A stretch of 58,169 nucleotides of DNA from CAZFZT01 sp964523675 (GTDB taxonomy: Bacteria > Planctomycetota > Phycisphaerae > Phycisphaerales > SM1A02): NCBI GenBank assembly GCA_964523675.1, contig CAZFZT010000013.1, positions 1 to 58,169 on the forward strand, read 5' to 3'. Both the position numbers and the translations under genes were made by a program. Each line of letters starts with the position of its first letter. Position 1 is the first letter of the stretch. This document shows positions 35,055-44,692 of this stretch, one piece after another. The notes beneath the pieces were generated by a model. That model was not told where the DNA came from, ran no database searches, and saw nothing but the letters and a program-made list of their open reading frames with translations.

Positions 35055-37198
35055 GACAACACCTCGCGCAACTGCTCGAAGGCAGCAGTAACCTGCGGCA
35101 ACTGCCGCATCTCTTCAAGTGTGTATCTCACCTTGCGCCTCCAATTGTGCCTGCCGTTTGTTCCCGGAATATTGTGTGGCTTTTCCTCTGCCCAGAGGTC
35201 TTCAAGTGCGATCAGCGTCATCGCCGCCCCGCGCGTTGCGATGTCTCCTAGAAGAGCACGCATCAAAATGACGATATCCTCCTCAGAGTTGCCGGATGCT
35301 CGCAGCCGCACACGGTGCAGGCGGGCGAAGGTAAGCGCCGATTGCCGAATCTCTTCGCGTCGTGATGCCTCGTCTGCCGCCTGATCCGGCGTTAGAAGCC
35401 CCGCCTTGAGTCGCCGATCAATGTCACCGCCTTTCCAGAACTCCGCGAAAGTCGGCGTATCGTGCGTGTTCATGCTCGACACTGCGTTCTTCGGCGGCTC
35501 TTCGAGCGGTTTGCGTACGTCGCCGGTGCAAGCGAACTGCCCAACATAGAGCGGATGAATGCCATGCCTTGACATCTTGCGATTGATTGACTCCGGCACC
35601 GTGCCGAGATTCTCACCCACAACAGGGACGCCGCGCCGCTGCGACTCGATGCACACAATGGCGAAAAGTTCATCGGCGGGGTAGCGCACATAGACGCCGT
35701 CATCTGCTGCACTCCCTGCAGGAACCCAGTACATGCGCTGCATCCACATGACATGATCGATGCGCAGGGCTTGAGCATACTTCATGTGTTCCGCGATGAC
35801 AGCCCTCATGTAGGTGTGGCCATCACGCCGACTTTGCTGAGGGTGCAGCGGCGTAAGCCCCCAATTCTGGCCGTGTGAGAAGAACTCATCGGGCGGCGCG
35901 CCGGCCGTTGCCTCCAGTGCGAATGATTCGCGCCATCGCCATGTATCGAACCCATCCGGGTGCACTCCCACCGGCAGATCGAGATAAAGACCGCAGCCGG
36001 CCTGCGCTCCGCCTACCGCCGCGCTTTTCAACTGCTCTTTGCAGAGCTGCTGCGCATAGAGGTGGTATCGAATGGAGCGCTCGTCCAAATCCGTCGGATT
36101 CATCCGTCCTTCGCGAGCGGCAGCGGGCCACTTGCGCCACGACCTCCCGTATCGGTCGCCTGCCGCGCGGAACTGCGCATATCGCTGCACTTCCACATCA
36201 CCTTCGACCTCGCGCACGGTCGCATCGTGTCCGAAGGCGCCGCTGCCATTGCACTGCTCTTCAGCAAGTAGCTCAAGAACCGCGCGCTTGCATCGTGAGA
36301 TGGCGACGTAATCGACGCTTTGCGACGACCGCAGCCGGCGCAGCTCATGTTGAAAACCCGGCGAGCCGACGAGCGCACGCGCTCTCTCAGATCGCGCAAA
36401 CTCAGGCGATGCTTCGACATCCAGAAACACTTCATTCCAAAACCGCCGGCTGAGCGGCATGTAAGGGCTCGGATCGCATGTCGCGCCATCGCAGTACGTA
36501 GCGAGCAGCGGCAACGTTGCAAAGTATGATCCCCCAGCCGTACCGATCCAATTCGCCAGTTCCTTCAGATCGCTGAAGTCACCGATCCCCCAGTTGTGTT
36601 CACGACGGCTCGCATAGACCGGCGCAAACGCGCCCCACGTTCTCCCGGCCAAGGGGCACGCTCGATGTGGAGCGACAAAGAGCCATGAATGATGTGATTC
36701 ACCGTCACAATTGATGTCCAGCCGGTGGTACCCGAACGAAAGCGATTCGCCGATGCTCAGCCGCTTCTGCACCGTCGCGCCTCGCTTTCCCGAGGCGGGC
36801 ACATCCTTCAACGCGACATGCCATGCTGCGACATCGCCATCTTCTTTGAAGAGACGCACCTCAATGCGCGAGTCGCTTTGCTCTGCGCGAACATGAAGCG
36901 TGAGATGAATTGCGCCGCCTGGTGTGGCGCGATCAGGCACCGGTCGCCAGACGACGGATACTGGATCGAGCAGGGCTTGCTCGTGCTCTTTGCAAAGCGA
37001 TCGGAGGAGCAGATCGGCATGAGCCGGCGACTCAATGTCAACGCCCAGGACCTGGAGCGCGTGCAGGATTGCATCCGGCGACGCACGTCTACGCTCGCCG
37101 GTGACGCTGGTGTAAGCAGGCATTACACCGCAATACTTTGCCAGCCGCCACAGCCCGCTCAGTTCCGCTGCGCATGTTGTAGTCGTCGTCGCGCTCAC
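35051..37198 (-). CDS. malQ: 4-alpha-glucanotransferase (amylomaltase)
   Basis: MalQ (GH77) transfers glucan segments between malto-oligosaccharides, with 715 residues. An N-terminal part with LWRLAKYCGVMPAYTS and a beta-domain precedes the barrel, which contains NWGIGDFSDLKELANWIG, ALRIDHVMWMQRMYWVPAG (nucleophile Asp near 481), PVVGENLGTVPESINRKM (Glu near 529) and SMNTHDTPTFAEFW. The start is GTG at 37198 and overlaps the TGA of treS-mak. In this operon it would recycle the short chains that TreY and TreZ or the GH57 enzyme cannot use. Confidence 0.96.
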   Translation of the reverse strand: MSATTTTTCAAELSGLWRLAKYCGVMPAYTSVTGERRRASPDAILHALQVLGVDIESPAHADLLLRSLCKEHEQALLDPVSVVWRPVPDRATPGGAIHLTLHVRAEQSDSRIEVRLFKEDGDVAAWHVALKDVPASGKRGATVQKRLSIGESLSFGYHRLDINCDGESHHSWLFVAPHRACPLAGRTWGAFAPVYASRREHNWGIGDFSDLKELANWIGTAGGSYFATLPLLATYCDGATCDPSPYMPLSRRFWNEVFLDVEASPEFARSERARALVGSPGFQHELRRLRSSQSVDYVAISRCKRAVLELLAEEQCNGSGAFGHDATVREVEGDVEVQRYAQFRAAGDRYGRSWRKWPAAAREGRMNPTDLDERSIRYHLYAQQLCKEQLKSAAVGGAQAGCGLYLDLPVGVHPDGFDTWRWRESFALEATAGAPPDEFFSHGQNWGLTPLHPQQSRRDGHTYMRAVIAEHMKYAQALRIDHVMWMQRMYWVPAGSAADDGVYVRYPADELFAIVCIESQRRGVPVVGENLGTVPESINRKMSRHGIHPLYVGQFACTGDVRKPLEEPPKNAVSSMNTHDTPTFAEFWKGGDIDRRLKAGLLTPDQAADEASRREEIRQSALTFARLHRVRLRASGNSEEDIVILMRALLGDIATRGAAMTLIALEDLWAEEKPHNIPGTNGRHNWRRKVRYTLEEMRQLPQVTAAFEQLREVLS

Positions 37199-40100
37199 GT
37201 CGTGTCCTCTCGGGCCAGCAGAGTGGAGAGGCCCTGCAACGGTACGCGCACCCAGTTCGGCCGGTTGTTCAGTTCATATTCCAGTTCATAGACGGCCTTC
37301 TCGATCAGGAACGCCTCGATCATGCGCTCGCATTGGGCAGATGAAGCGGGCAGTATCGGACGGGCTTGAGCCGTGTCGACGTACGATCGAAGATAAACGG
37401 CGGTCACTGATCGACGCCAGAAGTCTGCCCACGCATTGAGTCGATCGCGCTCTGCATCGCTCGCGCCTCCCCAGCGACGTTGATGCTCTTCAAGCGCGGT
37501 CCACGCAGCGTAGTCGAAGGAGCGCAACATGCCGGCCACGTCGCGCAGCGGCGAACGCTTCATCCGCCGCTCCGAAAGCGGCCGGGCCGGCTCGCCTTCA
37601 AAGTCGATGATGTAGAAATCCCGGCCGGTGTACAGAACCTGGCCCAGGTGGAAGTCGCCATGTGTTCGAATGCGCAGGCCTCCGAGCCCGCCATCAAGCA
37701 GTGAAGCAACCCGGCTGATCAGCGCCTGCTCGCTCTCAAGCAATTGCCGCGCCTGCGGAAGGACATCTTCGGGAATGACATCGATCTGCCTGCGTATCGC
37801 GCGCATCGCGCTGCGCGTGAGATTGCGCATGGACTGATAGAACGATCTGACATTGTGGGCGGTGAACTCCTCCGGCGCGAACGCTGGATCTTCTGAATCA
37901 GAGGCGAGCGCCAGATGCAACTCGGCTGTGCGCGTGCCCAGCTGTTCCGCAGACTGCAAGTATGGCCCGATCGCGTCGCCGGCCGTCGGCGGTGCGTCTG
38001 TGATCTTGAACGGCAGAAACGTACCAACCAGGACCGGCGACTCCGGCTCCTCCGTCAAGACACGCTCGAAGTAGCTTGAAAGCATGTCCAGCGTAAGCCG
38101 CCACGCATCACCCTCATTCGGCACATACAGCTGCAATGCGGCAAGTGTGCGCAGCTCCTCGCGCCCGCTCACATACTCAATCGACCCCAACGTGGGCGGC
38201 GTATTGGGGAAGGAAGCGCGTTCGGTCAAAAACTGGCCGACCTCCACATCGGGATTCGCGCCTCCGCCGCCTCCGGGTACGCCTAATCGCCGGAAGAGCT
38301 TCATGATGAATTGTTCGCCGAAGATGATCGATGTATTGCTCTGCTCTGCGCCAAGCACGCTCGGCACGAGATCATCAGAAGGTTCCCGCTGCCGGAGCCG
38401 CCGTGTTGATCGACAGCGCACTTGTGAGCGCTCGCCGCGCATGCGTCGCTGTCCGGTCATGGTCTCGAGGAGCGTGGTGGCAAATCCCGGGCTGTGGGCT
38501 GCGTCGCAGACGATGCCGATCCACTCGCCGCCCCTTCGCAGGACACGAGCGAGAACGGCACCGGGTTTCTCTTGCTCGAAGCGCGCCGCCTCTTCGCCCT
38601 CAAGCAAGGCGATCGGCATCTGATACAGATCCGATTCTGCGTCCCGGTACACGATCTGCACGATCAGGATCTGAGCCCCAAGGCCGTCATGACGTGCGGG
38701 CATGGGTACGACATCGACGATCGAAACGCTCTCAATACGCTGCGACTTGCCGCCGAACCACCTCCTACCGCTGAGTATGGCAGGCAGCGCCTTCTCAAGT
38801 TCCCGTCGGCCCGATCCTGTGGTCACGTCGCTGATCGACTCGGTGACGCGCAACGATACATCCCCGATCGCACCTCCACTCGGCCCCAGCAGGTGAGGAG
38901 TCTGGCCGATCTCGAACCAGTAGAACGAGTGTGGTCCGAGCGTGAGGAAATATGGCAGATCGCCAATGGCCGGGAACGGCGTTTGACCGAACATCTCGAT
39001 CGGCCGCGCCCCTCTATATTTCGAGAGGTCAAGTTCGACGCACTGGACGAATCGCGAGAGGTTGGCAACGACGAGAATGCGCTCACTCTCGTATTCACGC
39101 ACAAACACCAGCACTTTCGGGTTCTCTGGATGAAGAAACTCAAGTGTCCCTCGGCCGAATGCTGCGTGCCGCTGTCGCAGCGCGATCAATCTGCGAATCC
39201 ACCACAGCATCGAGTGAGGATTGCCCTGCTGCGCCTCGACATTGACAGTTTCAAAGTGATACTCTGGGTCAATGATCACCGGCAAGTAAAGACTCTGCGG
39301 GTTGGCTTTCGAGAAGCCGGCATTGCGATCCGGGCTCCACTGCATCGGTGTCCGCACGCCATTGCGATCGCCGAGGTACACGTTGTCCCCCATCCCGATC
39401 TCATCGCCGTAATAAATCACCGGCGTGCCGCCAAGCGAAAACAGCAAGCCATTCATCAGCTCGATCTTGCGGCGATTGTTGCCGAGCAGTGGGGCGAGCC
39501 GCCGTCGAATGCCGAGGTTGATGCGCGCCTGCCGATCGGTCGCGTAGACCCGATACATGTAGTCGCGCTCTTCATCTGTCACCATCTCGAGCGTCAGCTC
39601 GTCGTGGTTGCGCAGAAACACCGCCCATTGACAGTTNNNNNNNNNNCTCCGGCGTCTGTTGGAGAATATCGATGATCGGAAAACGATCCTCCATGCGAAT
39701 GCCCATGAACAATCGCGGCATGAGCGGAAAATGAAACGCCATCTGACATTCGTCGCCGTCCGGCGGTCCGAAATAGTCGATCGCGTCCTCCGGCCATTGA
39801 TTCGCTTCAGCCAGAAGCATCCGGTTGCGATAGCGCTCGTCAACATGCTTGCGGAGCTTCTTGAGGAATGCATGAGTCTCCGGCAGATTCTCACAGGTCG
39901 TGCCGTCACGTTCATAAAGATAAGGCACCGCATCGAGCCGGAGCCCGTCAACACCCATATTGAACCAGAAGTCGAGCACGCGCAGCAGCGCACGATGCAC
40001 ACGAGGATTGTCGAAGTTCAAGTCCGGCTGATGTGAGTAAAAGCGATGCCAGTAATAGGCGTTTGCAACTGCGTCCCATGCCCAGTTGGATGAGTCGAAA

Positions 40101-40573
40101 TCCTTGAAGATAAGCCGCGCTTCTTTTTACTTCTCCGCATTGTCATTCCAGACGTAGAAGTCGCGCAGACTTGATCCTGGCTTGGCCCGGCGGGCACGCT
40201 GAAACCACGCGTGCTGGTCCGATGTGTGATTCAGCACCAGTTCTGTGATAACCCGCAAGCCGCGCCGATGCGCCGCGGCGATGAACTCCTTGAAGTCGCG
40301 CAGCGTTCCGTAAGAAGAATGCACGTTCGTATAGTCTGCAATGTCGTAGCCATCGTCGCGCAGTGGGGATGGATAAAAGGGCAGCAGCCAGAGAGCGGTA
40401 ACGCCAAGATCCTGAAAATAATCGAGCTTCTGCGTGAGACCCGGAAAGTCGCCGATACCGTCGCCGTTGCTGTCATTGAATGCCCGGACGTGCAGTTGAT
40501 AGATGACCGCGTTCTTATACCAATACGGATCATCATCGACGGCGCTTGACTTTGGATCGTGGTTCATGCTCAC
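37195..40573 (-). CDS. treS: Trehalose synthase-maltokinase fusion, interrupted by an in-frame stop and an assembly gap
   Basis: A fused gene of about 1126 codons. The N-terminal TreS (GH13, isomerising trehalose and maltose) shows YQLHVRAFNDSNGDGIGDF, ITELVLNHTSDQHAWFQRA, VDGLRLDAVPYLYERDGT, LLAEANQWPED and FLRNHDELTLEM. From about codon 600 a maltokinase (Mak/Pep2) follows, with GRRWFGGKSQRIE, THGDFHLGQVLYTG (near 971) and FYIIDFEGEP. It would turn maltose into maltose 1-phosphate for GlgE. An in-frame TAA (40127-40129, codon 149) interrupts it; the frame continues unbroken to the N gap at 39637-39646. After the gap the coding frame differs by one, as expected if the 10 N stand for a multiple of three bases. 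Start GTG at 40573 overlaps glgE; ATG at 40567 is an alternative. Confidence 0.88.
39637..39646. other. Assembly gap (10 N) inside treS
   Basis: Ten unresolved bases between the QQTPE and NCQWAVFLRNHDE segments of TreS. Family sequences have three or so residues here (typically IPE), so about nine bases are expected. The 10-base length is probably a placeholder, and the apparent frame change is then not biological. Confidence 0.9.
40127..40129 (-). other. In-frame TAA stop within treS
   Basis: On the coding strand the sequence reads GAGAAGTAAAAAGAAGCG. Replacing TAA by TAC would give EKYKEAR, matching the tyrosine usual in TreS after the DFYVW motif. The frame is identical on both sides, with 35 codons open to 40021 and beyond, so it is a nonsense change and not a frameshift. 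It may be a true mutation or a base error. Confidence 0.85.
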
Positions 40574-42651
40574 TCAAAGTATTCGAACTGCTTTGCCGTT
40601 CGGACATGTCGCTTCAGGAGAAAGATATGTGCGGGCGAGACATGAGGGTTCAATTCCACGTAATTCCATCTGCCTCGCCAGATGTAATGCGCTCCGGAAA
40701 GCAGATCGTGGACCTGGTACACCGCATCCTCCTGCATATCCCAACGATCCAGCGGCAATTCAACCCAGCCGGAGTGCGAATGGTGCGGGTCGACATTGAC
40801 GACAGTGACGATGATGTTGGCCAGATCGACAGTGGACTTGCTGTAGCTGATCAACTGATCGTTGTCAGTCTTGTGGAAGGTCAGCCGCCGATCACTCTGC
40901 AGGGCCTCGTTCTCCCGCCGTATGCGATTGACGAGTGCAATGAACTCCCGGAGTGAAGCCGGATCATCGAGAGCCCAATCGCGCAGCTGGTATTTTTCGG
41001 AATCGAGATACTCTTCACTCCCCGGCTCGCGCGGCTGGTGCTCGCAGAGCTCGAAGGCAGGACCGTAGATGCCGTAGTTCGCTGCCAGTGTCGCCGCCAG
41101 GACGAGTCTCGCCATGAATGCCGGCCGACCGCCAAACTGAAGATACTCATTGAGGATATCAGGCGTGTTCGGCCAAACATTGGCGCGATAGAACTCAGGC
41201 ATCGGTGAGGTCGTCAGTTCCGTAAAATACTCGCGGAGCTCTGCAGTGGTGTTCTTCCATGCGAAGTACGTGTAGGACTGCGAAAAGCCGACCTTTGCGA
41301 GCCGCTTCATCACCTTCGGACGAGTGAACGCTTCCGACAGAACAATGACATCCGGGTGCTGCGCCTTGACCTGCGCGATGCACCACTGCCAGAAACTGAA
41401 TGGCTTCGTGTGTGGATTGTCTACGCGGAAGATGCGCACCCCGCTGTCAATCCAGAACAGGAAGATGCTCAGCAGTTCATCCCATAGCTCCCGCCAATGC
41501 GGCGTTTCGAAGTCGAACGGGTAAATGTCTTCGTACTTCTTGGGCGGGTTCTCCGCGTACTGCATGGTGCCATCCGGTCGCTTGCGAAACCACTCGGGGC
41601 GCTCCTTCAGGTATGGATGGTCAGGGGAGCATTGGAAGGCGATGTCAAGCGCGATCTCCAAACCGTGCGACGTTGCCTCTGCCAGGAGGTGCTGAAAGTC
41701 ATCCATCGTGCCGAGCGCCGGGTGAATCGCCTTGTGTCCTCCTTCGGCTGCTCCGATCGCCCACGGACTGCCGACATCTTCGGGCTCGGCGGCAGTTGCG
41801 TTGTTGCGGCCTTTGCGTTTCGTTCGGCCGATGGGGTGAATCGGCGGCAGGTAGAGCACGTCGAAACCCATCGATGCAATATACGGCAATCGCGCTTCAA
41901 GGTCGCGAAACGTCCCGTGAGTACCCTTTTCGCCACACGAGCGCGGAAAGACTTCGTACCACGCTCCGAAACCTGCCCGTGGCCGATCGACCTCAACCGT
42001 CAGTTCGCGCTCGAACCGTGTGATGTTCTTGCGCGGCCCCAGCCGCCACATAAACTCGCCAAGTTCATGGTCGTCGGCTGCGACAATAGCGTCTGCAACC
42101 GCGCGCTCATCCTGATTCGCCGCCTTCGCAACGAGTCGCTGAAACTCTTCCAAACGGCGACTGGCCCGTGCGTCTCCGTTCCGGCCGCTCTCAGCAGCTT
42201 CTGCAAGAAGCGTCGCCCCAACCATCAAGTCAACAACAGCGACCTGGCCCACCTTGGCCTTCTTCGAAAGATCGCGTCGCCACGTTTGGAAGTGGTCAAC
42301 CCAGCCGACAACGGTGAACCGATACACACCGAGAGATGTGACAGTGAACGTCGCTCGCCAACGGTCGTTGACAAGCGGCTTCATGGGGACTTCAACCCAA
42401 TCGGAATCACCCTCGGCCCGGTACAGCAAGACGCAGCCGATCGCGTCGTGGCCATCGGTGTAGACATCCGCCTCAACATCCACGAATTCGCCCAGACATC
42501 GCTTTACCGGCCAGGTGCCGCAATCGACCTGCGGTTCGAGGTTCTCAATCACGACGCGCTGCGTTGCCGCGTGCTTGTCCTGAGAATGCGGCCAATCACG
42601 CGCTGTCTTCTCGGCTTTGCGTCCGGCTGTGGTTGGGCGGTCGTCGCGCAT
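40570..42651 (-). CDS. glgE: Alpha-1,4-glucan:maltose-1-phosphate maltosyltransferase
   Basis: GlgE (GH13_3) extends alpha-1,4-glucan by two glucoses at a time from maltose 1-phosphate. The N-terminal domain shows PQVDCGTWPVKRCLGEFVDV and the inserted helical domain FGAWYEVFPRSCGEKGTHGTF. The catalytic part has LEIALDIAFQCSPDHPYL, VRIFRVDNPHTKPFSFWQW (nucleophile Asp near 409) and VIVLSEAFTRPKVM (Glu near 439). About 693 residues from the ATG at 42651. The frame is open to ATGs at 42669 and 42738, so the start is uncertain. GlgE leads the glucan/trehalose run and overlaps treS by 4 bases (GTGA). No pyrophosphorylase GlgC or synthase GlgA lies in the cluster. Confidence 0.95.
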   Translation of the reverse strand: MRDDRPTTAGRKAEKTARDWPHSQDKHAATQRVVIENLEPQVDCGTWPVKRCLGEFVDVEADVYTDGHDAIGCVLLYRAEGDSDWVEVPMKPLVNDRWRATFTVTSLGVYRFTVVGWVDHFQTWRRDLSKKAKVGQVAVVDLMVGATLLAEAAESGRNGDARASRRLEEFQRLVAKAANQDERAVADAIVAADDHELGEFMWRLGPRKNITRFERELTVEVDRPRAGFGAWYEVFPRSCGEKGTHGTFRDLEARLPYIASMGFDVLYLPPIHPIGRTKRKGRNNATAAEPEDVGSPWAIGAAEGGHKAIHPALGTMDDFQHLLAEATSHGLEIALDIAFQCSPDHPYLKERPEWFRKRPDGTMQYAENPPKKYEDIYPFDFETPHWRELWDELLSIFLFWIDSGVRIFRVDNPHTKPFSFWQWCIAQVKAQHPDVIVLSEAFTRPKVMKRLAKVGFSQSYTYFAWKNTTAELREYFTELTTSPMPEFYRANVWPNTPDILNEYLQFGGRPAFMARLVLAATLAANYGIYGPAFELCEHQPREPGSEEYLDSEKYQLRDWALDDPASLREFIALVNRIRRENEALQSDRRLTFHKTDNDQLISYSKSTVDLANIIVTVVNVDPHHSHSGWVELPLDRWDMQEDAVYQVHDLLSGAHYIWRGRWNYVELNPHVSPAHIFLLKRHVRTAKQFEYFE

Positions 42652-42744
42652 GAATCTGCTGCACCTCATCTCACAATCGTCTCGGCTTCGCGCTGCATCG
42701 CGACCGCACGCGGTCCAAGGACCGAGCCGCAGCAGCACAGTACC

Positions 42745-42772
42745 ACCCTAGCACATGAACGGGCAACAGCAA
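42745..42772 (-). promoter_or_regulatory. Possible sigma-70-like promoter for the glgE operon
   Basis: On the minus strand TTGCTG (42767-42772) and TAGGGT (42745-42750) are 16 bases apart, with an upstream TGC giving an extended -10. Transcription would begin near 42738, which argues for a start at 42669 or 42651 over 42738. Weak consensus match; prediction only. Confidence 0.3.
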
Positions 42773-42891
42773 ACCGCCTGAACCACACAGCGCGACGTCG
42801 ACGCATCACGAGCATCTAGGGAATCGGGGCATCTTTCTGATTGCGACCGCCGATCCGATGTGCCCTAATGGACGAGGAGAGCAAAGTTCCC

Positions 42892-43095
42892 ATGAACGCG
42901 TCGCCGAACGTTACAACACGAGATGATCGAGATGAAACCGGCAAACAGCGTCGGCCGCCAGCTGATCTTGTCGATCACAGGATTCAGCTGGGACTGCACC
43001 GCCAGTTCATCGAAGGCGCGGAACGCGAGCGCCTCTTGCTGCTTGGCGTCCGCTTGAGCGGGCAGGGGATCAATCACGGAGCGAAACCGGCATGA
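42892..43095 (+). CDS. Hypothetical small charged protein
   Basis: A 67-residue soluble, charged protein (segments DRDETGKQRRPPADLVDH and RQFIEGAERERLLLLGVRL), not recognised. ATG at 42892 has AGGAG about 12 bases upstream. ATG at 42868 would add eight residues. It overlaps the next frame as ATGA, and that arrangement is the main argument for both being genes. It diverges from glgE and may begin the exopolysaccharide transcription unit. Confidence 0.4.
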   Translation: MNASPNVTTRDDRDETGKQRRPPADLVDHRIQLGLHRQFIEGAERERLLLLGVRLSGQGINHGAKPA

Positions 43096-43283
43096 GCGCA
43101 GAACTACAAACGATGGTTATCGGTGTGCTCGCCAATGTCCTGTCCGATCAGGTACTCATCATGATTCTCACCGGAGCGGTGCACCTGTACGGCAGGCGAT
43201 TCTGCACCGCTCTTGTTGCACCCGATGGAGCAATGGCAACGCCCGGTGATGACACCCTGCTGCCTGATGACGCAGCAAACTAA
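43092..43283 (+). CDS. Hypothetical small protein with one membrane helix
   Basis: A 63-residue frame that starts in an ATGA overlap, with GGAG 10 bases upstream. Residues 8-33 (VIGVLANVLSDQVLIMILTG) could form a membrane helix, and the remainder is acidic. No family is recognised. It precedes the NusG-like gene by 84 bases. It could be a leader ORF, a small membrane protein or a chance frame. Confidence 0.35.
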   Translation: MSAELQTMVIGVLANVLSDQVLIMILTGAVHLYGRRFCTALVAPDGAMATPGDDTLLPDDAAN

Positions 43284-43367
43284 TGTCGCTGTCCTGATCG
43301 GATGGTGAGTGGCTTGCGGAACGAGGGCATCGACACGCCTCTATGCGGATGATCGGGAGGAACCGAG

Positions 43368-43904
43368 TTGATTCACACTGCACAACGTTCACCTTTTGGC
43401 GCCCGCATGGCGTCGCGACAGAAGCAGTGGACCGTCCTGCGCACCCGATCCCGGCAGGAGAAAGCGGTTTCTCGTTGCCTTGCTGCCCGCAACGTCGAAC
43501 ACTACCTCCCGCTGATCGAGCGCATCACGCGCATTCAAGGCAGGCGCGCTCATTCGCGTGTGCCGCTGTTCCCTGGTTATGTCTTCTACTTCGGCGAACT
43601 CGATGACGGCTATGACATCATGGCGACCAAGCGCGCCTGCGAACTCCTTCCGGTCCACGATCAGGATCGATTCGCACATGAACTGGGGCAGATTCGCCGC
43701 GCACTTGTTGAAGGCGCGCAACTCGAACTGTATCCATTTGCAGTCGTCGGCCGACGCTGCCGCGTCAGGAAGGGCCCCTTTCGGGGCATTGAGGGTGTTG
43801 TGGTTGATCGCCGCGGCAATGCGCGATTGATCCTTCACGTTGACATCCTTGGCCGCGGCGCGGCGCTTGATGTCGATGCCGACCTCCTTGAGAGTTGCGA
43901 CTGA
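43368..43904 (+). CDS. NusG-like specialised transcription antiterminator
   Basis: A 178-residue NusG paralogue. The NGN domain runs from WTVLRTRSRQEKAVSRCLAA to PLFPGYVFYFGELDDGY, the RNA-polymerase-binding part. A KOW domain follows (RRCRVRKGPFRGIEGVVVDR). Such single-locus NusG paralogues (RfaH, UpxY, LoaP groups) suppress premature termination in long polysaccharide operons and often sit at their head, as here. The start is TTG at 43368: GGGAGG lies 7 bases upstream, whereas the ATG at 43407 has no ribosome-binding site. It may act on the 14 kb that follow. No ops or JUMPstart motif was recognised. Confidence 0.85.
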   Translation: MIHTAQRSPFGARMASRQKQWTVLRTRSRQEKAVSRCLAARNVEHYLPLIERITRIQGRRAHSRVPLFPGYVFYFGELDDGYDIMATKRACELLPVHDQDRFAHELGQIRRALVEGAQLELYPFAVVGRRCRVRKGPFRGIEGVVVDRRGNARLILHVDILGRGAALDVDADLLESCD

Positions 43905-43915
43905 CGCACAACGCC

Positions 43916-44692
43916 ATGTGTAAGGAACTTGCAACCACAATGCTGCACGGATTGCAGATTCATGCGATCAGCGAGCGGCAATGCATCGAGGTCATTCTTC
44001 AGAGATTGGAAAGGGGTGAAGGCGGCTGGGTTGTAACACCGAATCTCGATATGCTTCGGCGATATGCACGTGATGAATCGTTTCGCAAACTCATCGGTGG
44101 CGCGGACCTGGTGGTGGCCGATGGCATGCCGCTCGTGTGGGCGAGCCGGTTAACCCGATCGCCCCTCCCCGGACGTGTCGCCGGCTCATCACTGATCTCG
44201 ACGCTGAGCGCTTCGGCGGCGGAGGCAGGCCGTCGCATCTACCTGCTCGGCGGAGCGCCGGGAACGGCGAGCCGTGCCGCCGAGGTACTGCAGCGCCGAC
44301 ACCCTCATCTCAGCGTGGCCGGAACGCTCTGTCCTCCGTTCGGCTTTGAGCATTCTGAAAAGGAACTGACGTGCATTGAAAGCGCGCTACGCCGGGCCGC
44401 GCCCGACATCGTCTACGTCGGATTGGGTTCTCCCAAGCAGGAAGAACTGATCGAGCGCATGCGCTCAGTCTTGCCACGTGCGTGGTGGCTTGGCATCGGC
44501 GTGAGTTTTAGCTTTCTGTGTGGTCATGTGCGCAGGGCGCCCCTCTGGGCGCAGCGAATCGGGATGGAATGGGCACATCGACTGATTCAGGAGCCCGGCC
44601 GCCTCACGCGGCGCTACTTGATAGACGGCCTTCCTTTCGCAGCGCGGTTGTTCGTCCACACCGCACTCGGCGGGGCACGGATCAAGCGGTAA
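43916..44692 (+). CDS. WecG/TagA/CpsF-family glycosyltransferase
   Basis: A 258-residue member of the GT26 family. These enzymes add the second sugar (ManNAc, ManNAcA, glucose or another) to a polyprenyl-pyrophosphate-linked sugar on the inner membrane face. Recognised stretches are WVVTPNLDMLRRYARDESFR, GADLVVADGMPLVWASRL, PGRVAGSSLI, YVGLGSPKQEELIERM and RAPLWAQRIGMEWAHRLIQE. The donor sugar cannot be predicted. It starts just after the NusG-like gene. The ATG at 43916 is chosen, but ATG at 43940 (AAGGA 13 bases upstream) or TTG at 43895 are possible. It probably acts after the sugar transferase encoded at 50735. Confidence 0.9.
   Translation: MCKELATTMLHGLQIHAISERQCIEVILQRLERGEGGWVVTPNLDMLRRYARDESFRKLIGGADLVVADGMPLVWASRLTRSPLPGRVAGSSLISTLSASAAEAGRRIYLLGGAPGTASRAAEVLQRRHPHLSVAGTLCPPFGFEHSEKELTCIESALRRAAPDIVYVGLGSPKQEELIERMRSVLPRAWWLGIGVSFSFLCGHVRRAPLWAQRIGMEWAHRLIQEPGRLTRRYLIDGLPFAARLFVHTALGGARIKR

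Noticed and set aside
38494..39675. 393-codon plus-strand frame opposite treS-mak
   Set aside because: Antisense shadow that also runs through the N gap; no family similarity.
39572..40021. Frameshift in treS across the N run
   Set aside because: The N length is probably a placeholder; a nine-base gap keeps the frame, so no biological frameshift is supported.
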